Shown here: positions 28,134-38,449 of the stretch, piece by piece | How the letters are laid out: every line of letters starts with the position of its first letter | How positions within the stretch are numbered: position 1 is the stretch's first letter | Program-made: the position numbers and the translations under genes | The notes under the pieces: generated by a model | What the model was told of the DNA's origin: nothing | The model's input: the letters and a program-made list of their open reading frames with translations, nothing else | Database searches by the model: none | Source of the DNA: Arcicella aquatica | GTDB lineage: Bacteria > Bacteroidota > Bacteroidia > Cytophagales > Spirosomataceae | Length of the DNA stretch: 64,000 nt | Direction of reading: 5' to 3' | Assembly: GCF_034928825.1 (NCBI RefSeq) | Contig: NZ_JAYFUL010000026.1 | Span: forward strand, 1-64,000

Positions 28134-28310
28134 ATGCTAAAAGATTTATTACAGTCGAAAGGAATTAAACAAAAATGGCTTGCGGCTAAACTTGGAGTAA
28201 GCGAAGTTACTCTTAGTAGTTGGGTAAAAGGGAAAAGCATCCCACATAAAAAGCACTTAGAAAAGTTAAGTGATCTTTTGAATATCCCTTTGCAGAGCTT
28301 AATTAAATAA
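28134..28310 (+). CDS. Small XRE-type helix-turn-helix regulator leading the BREX operon
   Basis: The 58-residue reading frame MLKDLLQSKGIKQKWLAAKLGVS... contains a complete Cro/C1-type helix-turn-helix (KQKWLAAKLGVSEVTLSSWVKGKSIP) and little else. Its stop overlaps the brxA start (TAATG), so translation is coupled and the two genes share a transcript. It probably represses or times the BREX operon. It is unrelated in sequence to BrxR, the larger WYL-type regulator of other BREX loci, so it would be a different control solution. The start at 28134 gives the complete fold and is the only good ATG. Confidence 0.8.
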   Translation: MLKDLLQSKGIKQKWLAAKLGVSEVTLSSWVKGKSIPHKKHLEKLSDLLNIPLQSLIK

Positions 28311-28918
28311 TGATGATTGAAATGAAAGTAAAGTACGATTTCACTTTTACTGCTGCTTCTCTGAGATTACAAGAGATGATATTGGTTGCCAAAGCATTCA
28401 ATGATAAAAGGGAGATAGACTATACCAATGAGTTGGGCTCAGGTAAAGCATCAACAGGGAAAAGAATATTTTCAGAACTCAGAAAAAGAGTATCACAATT
28501 AACAAAAGAAGAGATTGAAATCTTGATTAATGGTAGTTTAACAGCACAAAAACAGGTTTCACTTATTGCTGTTTGTAAGAGCCATCCCTTTATCGGAGAT
28601 TTTGTGATAGAAGTACTGAGGGATAAACTTTTGATTTTTGACTACCAAGTTTCAGAAGGTGAATTCTTATCCTATTATAGAAGAAAGAATGAAATGCATC
28701 CTGAAATGGATTCACTCACAGAAATTACACAAAAGAAAATCAAGCAAGTAACTTTTAAGATATTAGAACAAGTTGGCTTAATAGATTCTATAAAAAATAG
28801 ATGTATTCAGCCTCAAATTATAGATTCATCTCTGTTAAATGCTGTAATTAATGATAATCCTAATTGGCTTAAATTTTTACTTATAAGTGATACAGATATA
28901 AAAAATAGCATTTATTAG
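28310..28918 (+). CDS. brxA: BREX protein BrxA (DUF1819)
   Basis: BrxA is a small DNA-binding protein required in type 1 BREX. This 202-residue protein has the family's size and signature pattern: KYDFTFTAASLRLQEM near the start, LGSGKASTGKRIFSELRKRVSQLTKEEIEIL, then AVCKSHPFIGDFVIEVLRDK and EVGL-like helices toward the end. It is the first canonical gene of the operon and one base from brxB. Two adjacent ATG codons open the frame; the first overlaps the stop of the HTH gene. Confidence 0.9.
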   Translation: MMIEMKVKYDFTFTAASLRLQEMILVAKAFNDKREIDYTNELGSGKASTGKRIFSELRKRVSQLTKEEIEILINGSLTAQKQVSLIAVCKSHPFIGDFVIEVLRDKLLIFDYQVSEGEFLSYYRRKNEMHPEMDSLTEITQKKIKQVTFKILEQVGLIDSIKNRCIQPQIIDSSLLNAVINDNPNWLKFLLISDTDIKNSIY

Positions 28919-28919
28919 T

Positions 28920-29504
28920 ATGAAAGATATAAGTACCCAGTTTACCCATTTATATAAAGTAATCTCTTCACAAACCTTCCTCAATAGAGAGTCTTTAGGT
29001 GGAGAAATCCCCTTTTTTATTTCAGCCTACAATGCTAAACAAGAGTTAGAAATAAAAGAATCAATCAAGCAATTAATTAATAAATTAGAGACCTCTGGCA
29101 TATCAATACTTGAATTAGACTTATACGAATTGACTTGTGAAATTTTAACAAGAAAAGGTGGTGTCGAGAGAATGTTACACATAGAAAAAACAAAACCTAA
29201 GGATAAATTTTTGAGAGCCCTACAATCCACCTTAAATATGCAACAGGTACTAATGCCCTTAATAAAAACGAAGATTGAGGAGTCAAATGCAAAAGTATAT
29301 TTTATGACAGGTATTGGGCTTGTATTTCCATTTATTCGATCTCATAATATTCTCAATAATCTCCAGAATATTGCTAAACAAGCACCAACAATAGCATTTT
29401 TCCCAGGGGAATACAATGGTCACTCATTAAATCCTTTTGGGCTATTAAAAGACGATAATTACTACAGAGCGTTTAACATTGAAAACATAGAAGTAAAAGG
29501 ATGA
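28920..29504 (+). CDS. brxB: BREX protein BrxB (DUF1788)
   Basis: BrxB is a small BREX component of unclear biochemical role. The 194-residue protein matches the DUF1788 pattern: it opens with a short helical region, then contains IPFFISAYNAKQELEI, VYFMTGIGLVFPFIRSHNILNNLQ and the closing FFPGEYNGHSLNPFGLL block. It overlaps the start of brxC by four bases (ATGA), so the two are translationally coupled. Confidence 0.9.
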   Translation: MKDISTQFTHLYKVISSQTFLNRESLGGEIPFFISAYNAKQELEIKESIKQLINKLETSGISILELDLYELTCEILTRKGGVERMLHIEKTKPKDKFLRALQSTLNMQQVLMPLIKTKIEESNAKVYFMTGIGLVFPFIRSHNILNNLQNIAKQAPTIAFFPGEYNGHSLNPFGLLKDDNYYRAFNIENIEVKG

Positions 29505-32500
29505 TTATTAAAGACTATTTTCAAAATGATATTAACAGAAATATCGAAACTGTTATTAAGGCTGATGACAGAGAGAATGTTTCTACCGAAGTTTCTGAAT
29601 ATGTCATAACCAAAGAGATTGCAACCAAAATCAAGGCTTTTTTCGAGGCTTATAATAACTATGCAGGAGCGAATGGTGTTTGGATTTCTGGCTTTTTTGG
29701 AAGTGGTAAATCCCATTTATTAAAAATTCTTTCGTATGTATTGGAAAACAAAGATTTTAATGGTCTGAAGAGTGGAGAGGTATTTGCTTCAAAAATTGAA
29801 GACGATGAAATTCTTAAAGGTGATATTCATTCTGCTACAAGAATTCCATCTGAATCTATTCTTTTCAATATTGATCAGCAAGCTCAAATTACCAGTAAAG
29901 CCGATGAAAATGCTATTCTTTCTGTATTCTATAAAGTATTTTATGATCATATTGGCTATTATGGATTTCAACCACATGTTGCTGAGTTTGAAATGTGGCT
30001 TGATAAACAAGGGAAATATCAAACTTTTAAAGCAAAATTCAATGATGCTTACCAAACTTCGTGGGAAGAAGCCAGAATGGATTATTTTGACCCTTTAGTC
30101 ACAGAGACTATTGCTGAAGTATTAGCAGAAATCAATAATACTGATGTTGCTAAATATGAAAATATTTTAGATACGCTGGAAGATGGTCATAAACAGTCTA
30201 TTGAAAATTTTTGTCAGAGAGTTTTAGACTATATCAAACTCAAACCCAAAGGTTTTTGCTTAAATTTCTTTGTAGATGAAGTCGGACAATATATCAGCGA
30301 CAATACGAAATTGATGCTGAACCTACAAACCATTGCCGAAACTTTGGCGACTAAAACCAATGGACGTTCTTGGATTTTAGTTACTTCTCAAGAAGATATG
30401 GAAAAAGTGGTTGGTGATATGAATAAAAGCCAACAGAATGACTTTTCAAAAATTCAAGCTCGTTTCTCTATTAAAATCCCTTTGACTTCGGCTAATGTTG
30501 ATGAAGTAATTGAAAAACGTTTGTTAAAAAAAAATAACTTAGCACAGCAACATCATATAAATATTTATCAAAAAGACCATGCTCATTTTGATACCTTATT
30601 AAGTTTTTCTGATGTCGGAATACAATTGAAAGGCTATAAAAATGCACTTGATTTTGCCAATAAAATTCCATTTGTACCTTATCAATTTGATTTATTCCAA
30701 CAATGCCGTAGAGCACTTTCTACCCATAATGCTTTTCAAGGAAAACACGCTTCTGTGGGTGAAAGATCTATGTTGGGGGTTTTTCAACAGGTAATTAGAA
30801 AAATTGAAAATCAAGATGATACTTCATTGGTCAGTTTCGATATGATGTTCGATGGGATTCGTAATGAGCTCAGAGGTGAAATACAAAGTTCAATTGTACT
30901 TGCTGAACGCAATTTGAATAATGCTTTGGCCATTCAAGTATTGAAAACTCTTTTTTTAGTTAAATACTTTAGCAATTTTAAAACAACAAGACGTAATATC
31001 TCGGTATTGCTTATTAATCGCATTAATATTGATTTAAAATTACATGAGAAAAACATTGACGAAGCGCTAAATCTTTTAGAACAACAAAGTTATGTACAAC
31101 GCAATGGTGATTTATATGAGTTTTTGACCGACGATGAAAAAGACATTGAAGAGGAAATTAAAAATACAGATATTGATGACCAAGCCGTTACAGACCTTTT
31201 AAAAGAAATCTTTTTTGATGAGATTATAAGTGATAATAAACTAAAATACCTTGATAACAAACAAGACTATGAGTTTACAAGCAAAATAGATGGTATTACT
31301 TTAGGAAGAGAAAAAGAGTTAGAGATTGAGATAATCTCAGAAAATTTCTATTATTATGGTAACGAATCTCTAATTTTAGCACAGACAATGGGTAGAGCTG
31401 GCATGAAAGTCATTCTCCCTTCTAATCCGCTGTTTATCAAGGATATTAAAATGTATATCCGAACAAATAAATACATCAAACAAACTCAATCTACTACTAA
31501 TAAAGACACTATTAAGCGTATTCTTAACGAAAAGGGCACACAAAATGCCATACGTAAGCGTACCTTGAAGCTAGTGGCAAACAAAGATTTAGCTGCAAGT
31601 ACGGTGATGATGAATGGGCGAAAACTGGAAATGTCACCTACAACAGAAGGAAAGACTCTTATCGTCAATGCGTTCCAAGATTTGATAAAAATTGTTTATC
31701 CAAATCTTCGTATGTTAGGAGCTACGCTTTACAGTGAAGAATCTTTTAAAACAGCTCTTAAAGCTAATCAACTAAAGGTTTCAGGCATTGAAAACGATAC
31801 AATCTCTGAAGCAGAGGGAGAAATACTTACGGCTATCAATAGACGTAAAAACCAATCTGAAAGAACTTCCTTAAATGATTTAAAAACTATCTTCTCCAAA
31901 AAACCTTATGGATGGTACCAAAATGCCATTTGGACAATGGTAGCCAGACTCTATAAAAGGGGGAAAATTGAAATCAGAAAAGATGCCAATATCCTTGACG
32001 ATGATCAGGTAGCACTAGCCTTGCTCAATACGTCTCATTATCTTTCTACTTTAATTGAAACTCAGGTTGAGGTTGATGCCAAATTAGTAAAGGCACTCAA
32101 ACAGACTCATGCTGATTTTTTTGACGAAAATAACCCTGCCCACGATGCTAAAGAGGTCGCTAACGCTTTTAAATTAAAACTCAAAGAGACGCTTACACAG
32201 CTGAATGAACTTCTTGCTAAAAAAGCTATATTCCCTTTTTTGAGTAGCTTAGAAAGCTTTAGAAACACATTAGATACTTTAAGCAAAAAGGAATATATTT
32301 TCTATTTATCTAACCTCAAAGAGTTTTCAGATGACATATTAGATGCAAAAGAAGACTTGTTTGACCCTATCAAAAAATTCATCAATGGCGAGCATGCTAC
32401 TATCTATCAGTCTATCCGTACTATGCTGGATAGCGATACTTCCAATTTTGAATATATTGAAGGAACAGAACTGGCTACACTCCGTGACCTACTCAATCAT

Positions 32501-33001
32501 CCTAAACCCTATTCAGGAAATTTGATTCGGGAGGCTAAAACTGCGAAAGATGATTTAAGCAGAAAAGTATTAGAAAGAATTAATGAGGAAAAAACAAAAG
32601 CAATCACTGCTATTCATGCTAAGATTGAAGACTTACGTCATAAAGACGAGTATATTTCTTTGGATTCGGTAAAACAAAACCAAATTATTCGTCCTTTAGA
32701 AGAGGAAATAGACAAATTAAGAAAACAGCGTTTTATCGCTAATATTCGTGATGCAAAAAGTAGAACGTTAGAGGTTATTTTCCCTCGCCAGCTCAATGAG
32801 ATGATACGTTTATCTACGCCCGTTGTTCCTTCGGATTCAGGGGTACAAGAGCCGAAACCTCATTATGTGAGAACTTCAGCCATCAAGGTTCATTATGCTA
32901 AATCTGAACTAAAAACTGCTGAAGATGTAAATGATTACATTGAAGTACTCCGAGAAGCATATCTCCAACAAATTAAAGAGACTAAACGCATTACTTTATA
33001 G
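29501..33001 (+). CDS. brxC: BREX P-loop ATPase BrxC
   Basis: BrxC is the large ATPase of type 1 BREX (formerly PglY-like). The 1166-residue protein carries Walker A GFFGSGKS at residues 64-71 (WISGFFGSGKSHLLKIL), a Walker B-like LNFFVDEVGQYI, then WILVTSQEDMEKVVGDM. A long helical C-terminal half with coiled-coil character follows (about 850-1100). It is probably part of a complex with BrxB and PglZ. Its stop codon overlaps the GTG start of the next gene (TAGTG), another sign of tight coupling. Confidence 0.92.
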   Translation: MIIKDYFQNDINRNIETVIKADDRENVSTEVSEYVITKEIATKIKAFFEAYNNYAGANGVWISGFFGSGKSHLLKILSYVLENKDFNGLKSGEVFASKIEDDEILKGDIHSATRIPSESILFNIDQQAQITSKADENAILSVFYKVFYDHIGYYGFQPHVAEFEMWLDKQGKYQTFKAKFNDAYQTSWEEARMDYFDPLVTETIAEVLAEINNTDVAKYENILDTLEDGHKQSIENFCQRVLDYIKLKPKGFCLNFFVDEVGQYISDNTKLMLNLQTIAETLATKTNGRSWILVTSQEDMEKVVGDMNKSQQNDFSKIQARFSIKIPLTSANVDEVIEKRLLKKNNLAQQHHINIYQKDHAHFDTLLSFSDVGIQLKGYKNALDFANKIPFVPYQFDLFQQCRRALSTHNAFQGKHASVGERSMLGVFQQVIRKIENQDDTSLVSFDMMFDGIRNELRGEIQSSIVLAERNLNNALAIQVLKTLFLVKYFSNFKTTRRNISVLLINRINIDLKLHEKNIDEALNLLEQQSYVQRNGDLYEFLTDDEKDIEEEIKNTDIDDQAVTDLLKEIFFDEIISDNKLKYLDNKQDYEFTSKIDGITLGREKELEIEIISENFYYYGNESLILAQTMGRAGMKVILPSNPLFIKDIKMYIRTNKYIKQTQSTTNKDTIKRILNEKGTQNAIRKRTLKLVANKDLAASTVMMNGRKLEMSPTTEGKTLIVNAFQDLIKIVYPNLRMLGATLYSEESFKTALKANQLKVSGIENDTISEAEGEILTAINRRKNQSERTSLNDLKTIFSKKPYGWYQNAIWTMVARLYKRGKIEIRKDANILDDDQVALALLNTSHYLSTLIETQVEVDAKLVKALKQTHADFFDENNPAHDAKEVANAFKLKLKETLTQLNELLAKKAIFPFLSSLESFRNTLDTLSKKEYIFYLSNLKEFSDDILDAKEDLFDPIKKFINGEHATIYQSIRTMLDSDTSNFEYIEGTELATLRDLLNHPKPYSGNLIREAKTAKDDLSRKVLERINEEKTKAITAIHAKIEDLRHKDEYISLDSVKQNQIIRPLEEEIDKLRKQRFIANIRDAKSRTLEVIFPRQLNEMIRLSTPVVPSDSGVQEPKPHYVRTSAIKVHYAKSELKTAEDVNDYIEVLREAYLQQIKETKRITL

Positions 33002-34593
33002 TGACAAAAGAAACATTAATAGCAAAACTCAAAGACCTTGAATGGGAAGATTTTGAGGTAAAAGAAGCAAAAGCTGACCTGCCAAAATCATCATGGGAAA
33101 CCGTAAGTGCTTTTGCCAACACAGCTGGTGGTTGGTTGGTTTTTGGAGTAAAAGAGCTAGGAAAGACTTTTGAAATCCAAGGGGTTACGAACGCCGAAAA
33201 AATAGAACAAGATTTCCTTAATACTTTACGTGGCGAAAAGTTTAATTTGCCCATCGCTCACAATCAAGCTAAATATGATATTGATGGCAAAACAGTTTTG
33301 GCATTTTACATTCCTGTATCCAATAAAAAACCTGTTTATTTCAATACCCCTGCCAATACCTATATTCGCAGGGGAAGTTCTGATCAAAAAGCGACTAAAG
33401 AAGAGATAGATACTATGTTCAGAGACCAGACTTTTGGCTGGAAATCCTCTGAAATTGCACCTAATACAGATCGTTCAAGCCTTAACGAAAGCTCTTTAAA
33501 GCGTTATAGAGACTATATGTCTCGTTTTAATCCTGATGTAAGCTATGTTCAATATGAAGAAGAGCTTTTTTTACAAAAACTAAGAATCATTGAAAATGGA
33601 ACTTGCACTTACGGAGGTTTACTATTTTTAGGAAAACGGGAAGTAATAGAAAAGCACTTTCCTGATTTCAGGATAGATTTACTGGAAATTCCGGGTATTA
33701 GTTACAATGATGCAAAATTCAGTTATACCTTTCGTATCGACGAACAAGAGAATCTTTGGGAGTATTACTTTGCTTGCTTTGCCAGATTAAAACAAAGAAT
33801 TGACGTGAAATTTAGGGTTAATTCAGAAGGTTTTGGACAAGAATTTTCTACGGGTTTAGATGCTATTCGTGAGGCACTTGTCAATTTATTGATGCACGCT
33901 GACTATTTTTCGCCTGCTCATTCTCGTATTCGCATTTTTTCCGACAGAATAGAGTTTTTTAATCCTGGTGGTTTTCCCAAACCTTTGGCAGAACTGAAAG
34001 GGAAAGACATTTCATTACCTAGAAATCCTATTATTTCTAAACTCTTCCGTATGGCAAAATTATCCGAAAATGCTGGAATTGGCTTAGAAAAAATGGAAAG
34101 TAACTGGAGGGCTTATAACCAAACTGCTCCTGAATACGATCTTAGTTTTGATTTCTCTATCACCAGTTTTCTGACAGCCATACCTTCTACTGTTGCCGAA
34201 GAAAAAACGTTAGAAGTAACCAGTGATTACGATAAGGTTTTATCCGAAATTAGAAAAAGTTTTGGTACTGTCAGCAACCGAATGAATACGGATTCTACTG
34301 AAAATACTGCTTATTTCCAAGATAATTACGGGTTAATTACGGGTTATTTACGGGATAAATACGGGATAAATATAAATGCAATACTGGATAAGTACACAGA
34401 TAGACTAATATGGCTTTTGATACTGACAGCTATAGAACCCAGCATCAATAAACAAAGTATCGCTAAAATCTTGAATAAATCGTTGAGTAGCATCGAGAAA
34501 GACTTTAAAATACTCAGGGATATAAATATACTTATGCGTGAAGGTTCTAATAAGGTAGGCTTTTGGCAAATTATACATCAGCCCAATCAATAA
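33001..34593 (+). CDS. AlbA_2/Schlafen-type ATP-binding protein inside the BREX operon
   Basis: The N-terminal 140 residues form an AlbA_2 domain (WEDFEVKEAK, SAFANTAGGWLVFGVKE, NTYIRRGSSDQKAT), known for nucleic-acid binding. The middle resembles an HSP90-like ATPase domain (IREALVNLLMHADY, RIEFFNPGGFPKPL, RNPIISKLFRMAKLSENAGIGLEKM). The C-terminus is a winged-helix (INKQSIAKILNKSLSSIEKDFKIL). It starts with GTG overlapping the brxC stop. Core type 1 BREX does not need this gene, so it is an accessory factor: a regulator or an added defence function. An 11-bp repeat lies near codons 441-455. A decayed relative lies at 60031-60785. Confidence 0.85.
   Translation: MTKETLIAKLKDLEWEDFEVKEAKADLPKSSWETVSAFANTAGGWLVFGVKELGKTFEIQGVTNAEKIEQDFLNTLRGEKFNLPIAHNQAKYDIDGKTVLAFYIPVSNKKPVYFNTPANTYIRRGSSDQKATKEEIDTMFRDQTFGWKSSEIAPNTDRSSLNESSLKRYRDYMSRFNPDVSYVQYEEELFLQKLRIIENGTCTYGGLLFLGKREVIEKHFPDFRIDLLEIPGISYNDAKFSYTFRIDEQENLWEYYFACFARLKQRIDVKFRVNSEGFGQEFSTGLDAIREALVNLLMHADYFSPAHSRIRIFSDRIEFFNPGGFPKPLAELKGKDISLPRNPIISKLFRMAKLSENAGIGLEKMESNWRAYNQTAPEYDLSFDFSITSFLTAIPSTVAEEKTLEVTSDYDKVLSEIRKSFGTVSNRMNTDSTENTAYFQDNYGLITGYLRDKYGININAILDKYTDRLIWLLILTAIEPSINKQSIAKILNKSLSSIEKDFKILRDINILMREGSNKVGFWQIIHQPNQ
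34321..34364 (+). repeat. Four copies of an 11-bp tandem repeat inside the AlbA_2 gene
   Basis: The units are GATAATTACGG, GTTAATTACGG, GTTATTTACGG and GATAAATACGG in direct succession, with a fifth, diverged GATAAATATAA. They encode the linker before the C-terminal winged helix. Eleven is not a multiple of three, so gain or loss of one unit would shift the frame and remove the C-terminal domain. Confidence 0.75.
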
Positions 34594-34628
34594 CCACTAA
34601 CAAGAATCCATCACTCAAAACACCAAAG

Positions 34629-37600
34629 ATGAATACCAACGCTTTAAAAAAATTCGCTCAAGAAACTCGAAAAAAATTGATGCAGCAAATCAAAGCTCGC
34701 CTCGATTTTGTACTCCATACTGATTCCCCTATTCTACGAGAAAAGGCTACACAAATACAAAAACTTAGAGAGGCTATCGCCCAAACAAGCGAAGAACAAA
34801 TCATCGAAAAAGTTACTTATACTTGGTTTAACCGTTTGATGGCTTTACGCTTTATGGATGTAAACGAATATCAACCTTTGAATATTCGTATCATCACGCC
34901 CAAGGATACTTATACACTTCCTGAGTTATTGGATGAAGCCAAACAAGGACATATTCCTGAAGAATTATTGGAGGGAAACAGACCTTTGGTGAATAGCCAG
35001 AAAATCTATGACTTGCTCGATGGTAAAATTCCAAGTAATGACCCTCAGAACGAGGCCTATCAATTATTACTCATTGGGGCTTGTAATCATTTGCATAAAT
35101 CCTTCCCGTTCTTGTTTGAACGTATCGAAGATTATACCGAATTGCTTTTACCCGAAGACTTAACTTCTGCTCTTTCAGTAGTGCATGATATTCGTACTGG
35201 CATGAGTCACGAGGATTGTCAAGAAGTAGAAATCATCGGCTGGCTCTATCAGTTTTATATTTCAGAGAAAAAAGATGAAGTTTTTGCAGCTAAATCTGCT
35301 GTAAAAAAAGAAGATATTCCTGCCGCTACACAGCTTTTCACGCCTCGCTGGATTGTGGAGTATATGGTACAAAATACCTTGGGGAAATTGTGGCTACAAA
35401 ACCGCCCAAACTCTCGCTTGCGTGAAGTGATGCCCTATTTTATAGATTCTCCTTCGGTACAAGCTGAGGAGTTTTTGAAGGTAAATTCTGTGGAAGAAAT
35501 CACTTTGCTTGATCAAGCCTGTGGCTCGGGACACATTTTGGTGTATGCCTTCGATTTGCTTAGTAAAATCTATGAAGAAGAAGGCTACAACCAAAGCGAA
35601 ATACCGACGCTCATCTTAGAAAAAAATCTCTTTGGCTTTGAAATAGACGAACGTGCCGCCCAATTGGCAGGCTTGGCTTTGATGATGAAAGCCCGTAGCT
35701 ATCACCGCCGTTTCTTTAGAAAAGAATGCAAACCGACTATTCTTTGCTATCAAGATTTGGGCTTCAATGTTTATGGAATTAATGGCTATCAAGAAACTTT
35801 TAGTGTTCAAAGGGATAATGCGAATTTAAAATATATCCTTGAGACGGGTTATTTTGTCGCTGAAAACGTCCTGAAAGAATGGGAAGAAAGCTTTACTGAT
35901 AAAGATACTGGCGAAGCAGTTACAATCAATAGAACAGAAGTATTGCTTAACAAAGGTTTTAAAACATCAAAAAATGATTTGGAACTCCTCAAACAAGCTA
36001 AATCAGACCTAATCCATTTGTATGTGGATGAAATAAAAGACCTTTTTAGAGAAAATACGATTCCTCTTTCTGAGGCATTGTATCGAGACCTAAGGCTTAT
36101 GATACAAGCGACTAACCTTGGCTCTTTAATCTCTCCAAAAACTTCCGCTGAAGAACTAAAAGAAACGATAAAGCTTATTGATGAGGAATTATTGACGGCT
36201 TTCTTCTTTGAAGAAAATAAACTCAACCAAGTAAAAAAAGCCCTTGAACAATTATTACTCCTGAGCCAACGCTATCATTGTATTGTAGATAACCCGCCGT
36301 ATATGGGTGGCGGAAACATGAACAAAGCTTTGGGCGATTTTGTAAAAATACAATATCCCGATAGCAAAGCCGATTTGATGGCTTGTTTTATGGAAGCGGG
36401 TTTACGAATGCTATATCCTATGGGCTTTTTAGGCATGATTAACCAACACTCTTGGATGTTTTTGAGTAGCTATGAAAAACTAAGAGAAAAACTCATACAA
36501 AGCACTTTTTTTGATACTTTACTCCATTTAGGCCCCCGTACTTTCCCTGAAATTGGTGGTGAAGTAGTACAAAATACCGCTTTTAGTTGTTGGAATACTA
36601 CCCACGATGCCAAAGGCTCTTATTTGCGTTTGGTGGATTTTAACAGTACAGAACAAAAAAGGGATAAAACAATTGAAGCCATACAAAACCCTGATAGTGG
36701 ATGGATTTATAGAGCTGATCAAAAAGATTTTGAGAAAATACCAAGTAGTCCAATTGGTTATTGGCTAAGTAACACTTATCTGGAATCATTTAAACTGAAA
36801 AAAATAAATGACATATTCACTCCTAAACAAGGGTTAGCTACAGGTAAAAATGAGAAATTCATGAGGTATTGGTTTGAAGTTCCTACTATAGCATTTCATA
36901 AAAATTACATTTCATTTAGTGATTGTTTTTCTGAAGGGGCGAACTGGGTTCCTTATAGCAAGGGAGGTGCGTTTAGAAAATGGTATGGTAACAATGATTA
37001 TGTTGTATATTGGAAAAATAGCGGACAAATTATTAGAAATTTTAAGGATGATAATGGAAAAGAGTTATCCAGATTTCGTGCGGCTAATTATTACTTTAAA
37101 GAAGCTATAACTTGGAGTTTGACATCTTCTGCAAATGGTGGGTTTGCTTGCAGAATGAGACCTAAAGGGTTTGTTTTTGATATAAATGGAATGTCATTAT
37201 TCGATGATAAAAAAGTAAGTGAATTACAAAGTGTTGCTTGTTTATTAAATTCAGTAGTTGGAACCTCTTTTTTAAAAGTTATAAATCCTACTATGGCTTA
37301 TCAAATAGGAGATATTGCTTCTGTACCATATCATGATGATATTGATTGTAATCATTTTAGTTTTGAAACTAATGTAAATATTTCCAAACTAGAATGGGAT
37401 TCCCGAGAAACTTCATGGGATTTTCAGCAAAATGAATTAATCAGACTACAAGGGCAAGATTTGGAGGAAAGTGTAGATTTGTTTAAAGCCTATTGGGGCA
37501 ATAAGTTTTATGAATTGCACCGCAACGAAGAAGAACTTAACCGCCAATTTATAGACATTTACGGTCTGCAAGATGAACTCACACCCGATGTACCCTTAGA

Positions 37601-38438
37601 AGACATTACAATTTTAAAAGACGAAAGTAGTATTCAAAATGGGCAATTAGTCTTTAATGCTTCCGAAATCATGGTACAGTTTGTTAGTTATGCTGTGGGC
37701 TGTATGTTTGGGCGTTATTCACTTGATAAACAAGGGCTTATTTTAGCTAACCAAGGCGAAAGCCTTGAAACGTATTTAGGCAAAGTAGGTAAAACCCTAA
37801 ACGAATTACGTTTTGTGCCTGATGAAGATAATATCATTCCGATACTGGATGACGAATGGTTTGAAGACGATATTGTAGGGCGATTCAAGGTATTTTTAAA
37901 AGCCTGTTTTGGCACACAAAATTTTGATAGAAACTTGGCTTATGTAGAAGAATGTTTGGGCAAAGACATTAGGAAATATTTCACCAAAGATTTTTACAAT
38001 GACCATATCAAACGCTACAAAAAGCGTCCTATTTATTGGTTGTTTTCATCGCCAAAAGGCTCGTTCAATGTGCTAATCTATATGCACCGCTATACGCCAG
38101 ATACACTCAACAGTATTTTAAATGACTATTTGGTAGAATACCGAGAAAAACTTAAAAACCGTGTAGAATATTTTGAACACATAGAAATCTCAGGCAGCGG
38201 AGCAGAACAGACCAAAGCAGCCAAAGAAAAAGATAAAATCAAATTGATATTATTAGAATTACAAGAATACGAAAGAGAGATACTCTATCCATTAGCGATT
38301 GAGCGAATAGCCATCAATCTCGACGATGGCGTGTTGGTAAACTATAATAGAATGGGAAAAGCCATCAAAGAAGTATCAGGACTAAACGATAAAGCAACCC
38401 AAAAGAAAGTAAAAGCCTTTGATTGGGTAAAGTGGTGA
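34629..38438 (+). CDS. pglX: BREX adenine methyltransferase PglX
   Basis: PglX methylates adenine in a short host motif and marks self DNA in BREX. The frame is open from 34563, but I start at the ATG at 34629. MNTNALKKFAQETRKKLM is the family's usual N-terminus, and this start lies after the preceding gene ends. That gives 1269 residues. SAM-binding motif I is at about residue 295 (LLDQACGSGHILVYAFDLL) and the catalytic N-P-P-Y is at 555-558 (CIVDNPPYMGGGNM). A helical N-terminal region and a C-terminal target-recognition and coiled region (EISGSGAEQTKAAKEKDKIK) complete it. No homopolymer tract is seen that would suggest slippage in this gene. Confidence 0.93.
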   Translation: MNTNALKKFAQETRKKLMQQIKARLDFVLHTDSPILREKATQIQKLREAIAQTSEEQIIEKVTYTWFNRLMALRFMDVNEYQPLNIRIITPKDTYTLPELLDEAKQGHIPEELLEGNRPLVNSQKIYDLLDGKIPSNDPQNEAYQLLLIGACNHLHKSFPFLFERIEDYTELLLPEDLTSALSVVHDIRTGMSHEDCQEVEIIGWLYQFYISEKKDEVFAAKSAVKKEDIPAATQLFTPRWIVEYMVQNTLGKLWLQNRPNSRLREVMPYFIDSPSVQAEEFLKVNSVEEITLLDQACGSGHILVYAFDLLSKIYEEEGYNQSEIPTLILEKNLFGFEIDERAAQLAGLALMMKARSYHRRFFRKECKPTILCYQDLGFNVYGINGYQETFSVQRDNANLKYILETGYFVAENVLKEWEESFTDKDTGEAVTINRTEVLLNKGFKTSKNDLELLKQAKSDLIHLYVDEIKDLFRENTIPLSEALYRDLRLMIQATNLGSLISPKTSAEELKETIKLIDEELLTAFFFEENKLNQVKKALEQLLLLSQRYHCIVDNPPYMGGGNMNKALGDFVKIQYPDSKADLMACFMEAGLRMLYPMGFLGMINQHSWMFLSSYEKLREKLIQSTFFDTLLHLGPRTFPEIGGEVVQNTAFSCWNTTHDAKGSYLRLVDFNSTEQKRDKTIEAIQNPDSGWIYRADQKDFEKIPSSPIGYWLSNTYLESFKLKKINDIFTPKQGLATGKNEKFMRYWFEVPTIAFHKNYISFSDCFSEGANWVPYSKGGAFRKWYGNNDYVVYWKNSGQIIRNFKDDNGKELSRFRAANYYFKEAITWSLTSSANGGFACRMRPKGFVFDINGMSLFDDKKVSELQSVACLLNSVVGTSFLKVINPTMAYQIGDIASVPYHDDIDCNHFSFETNVNISKLEWDSRETSWDFQQNELIRLQGQDLEESVDLFKAYWGNKFYELHRNEEELNRQFIDIYGLQDELTPDVPLEDITILKDESSIQNGQLVFNASEIMVQFVSYAVGCMFGRYSLDKQGLILANQGESLETYLGKVGKTLNELRFVPDEDNIIPILDDEWFEDDIVGRFKVFLKACFGTQNFDRNLAYVEECLGKDIRKYFTKDFYNDHIKRYKKRPIYWLFSSPKGSFNVLIYMHRYTPDTLNSILNDYLVEYREKLKNRVEYFEHIEISGSGAEQTKAAKEKDKIKLILLELQEYEREILYPLAIERIAINLDDGVLVNYNRMGKAIKEVSGLNDKATQKKVKAFDWVKW

Positions 38439-38449
38439 TTTAGAAGACA

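Noticed and set aside
34563..34628. Upstream start for PglX overlapping the AlbA_2 gene
   Set aside because: The family N-terminus begins at MNTNALKKFAQ, encoded at 34629, just after the preceding gene ends.
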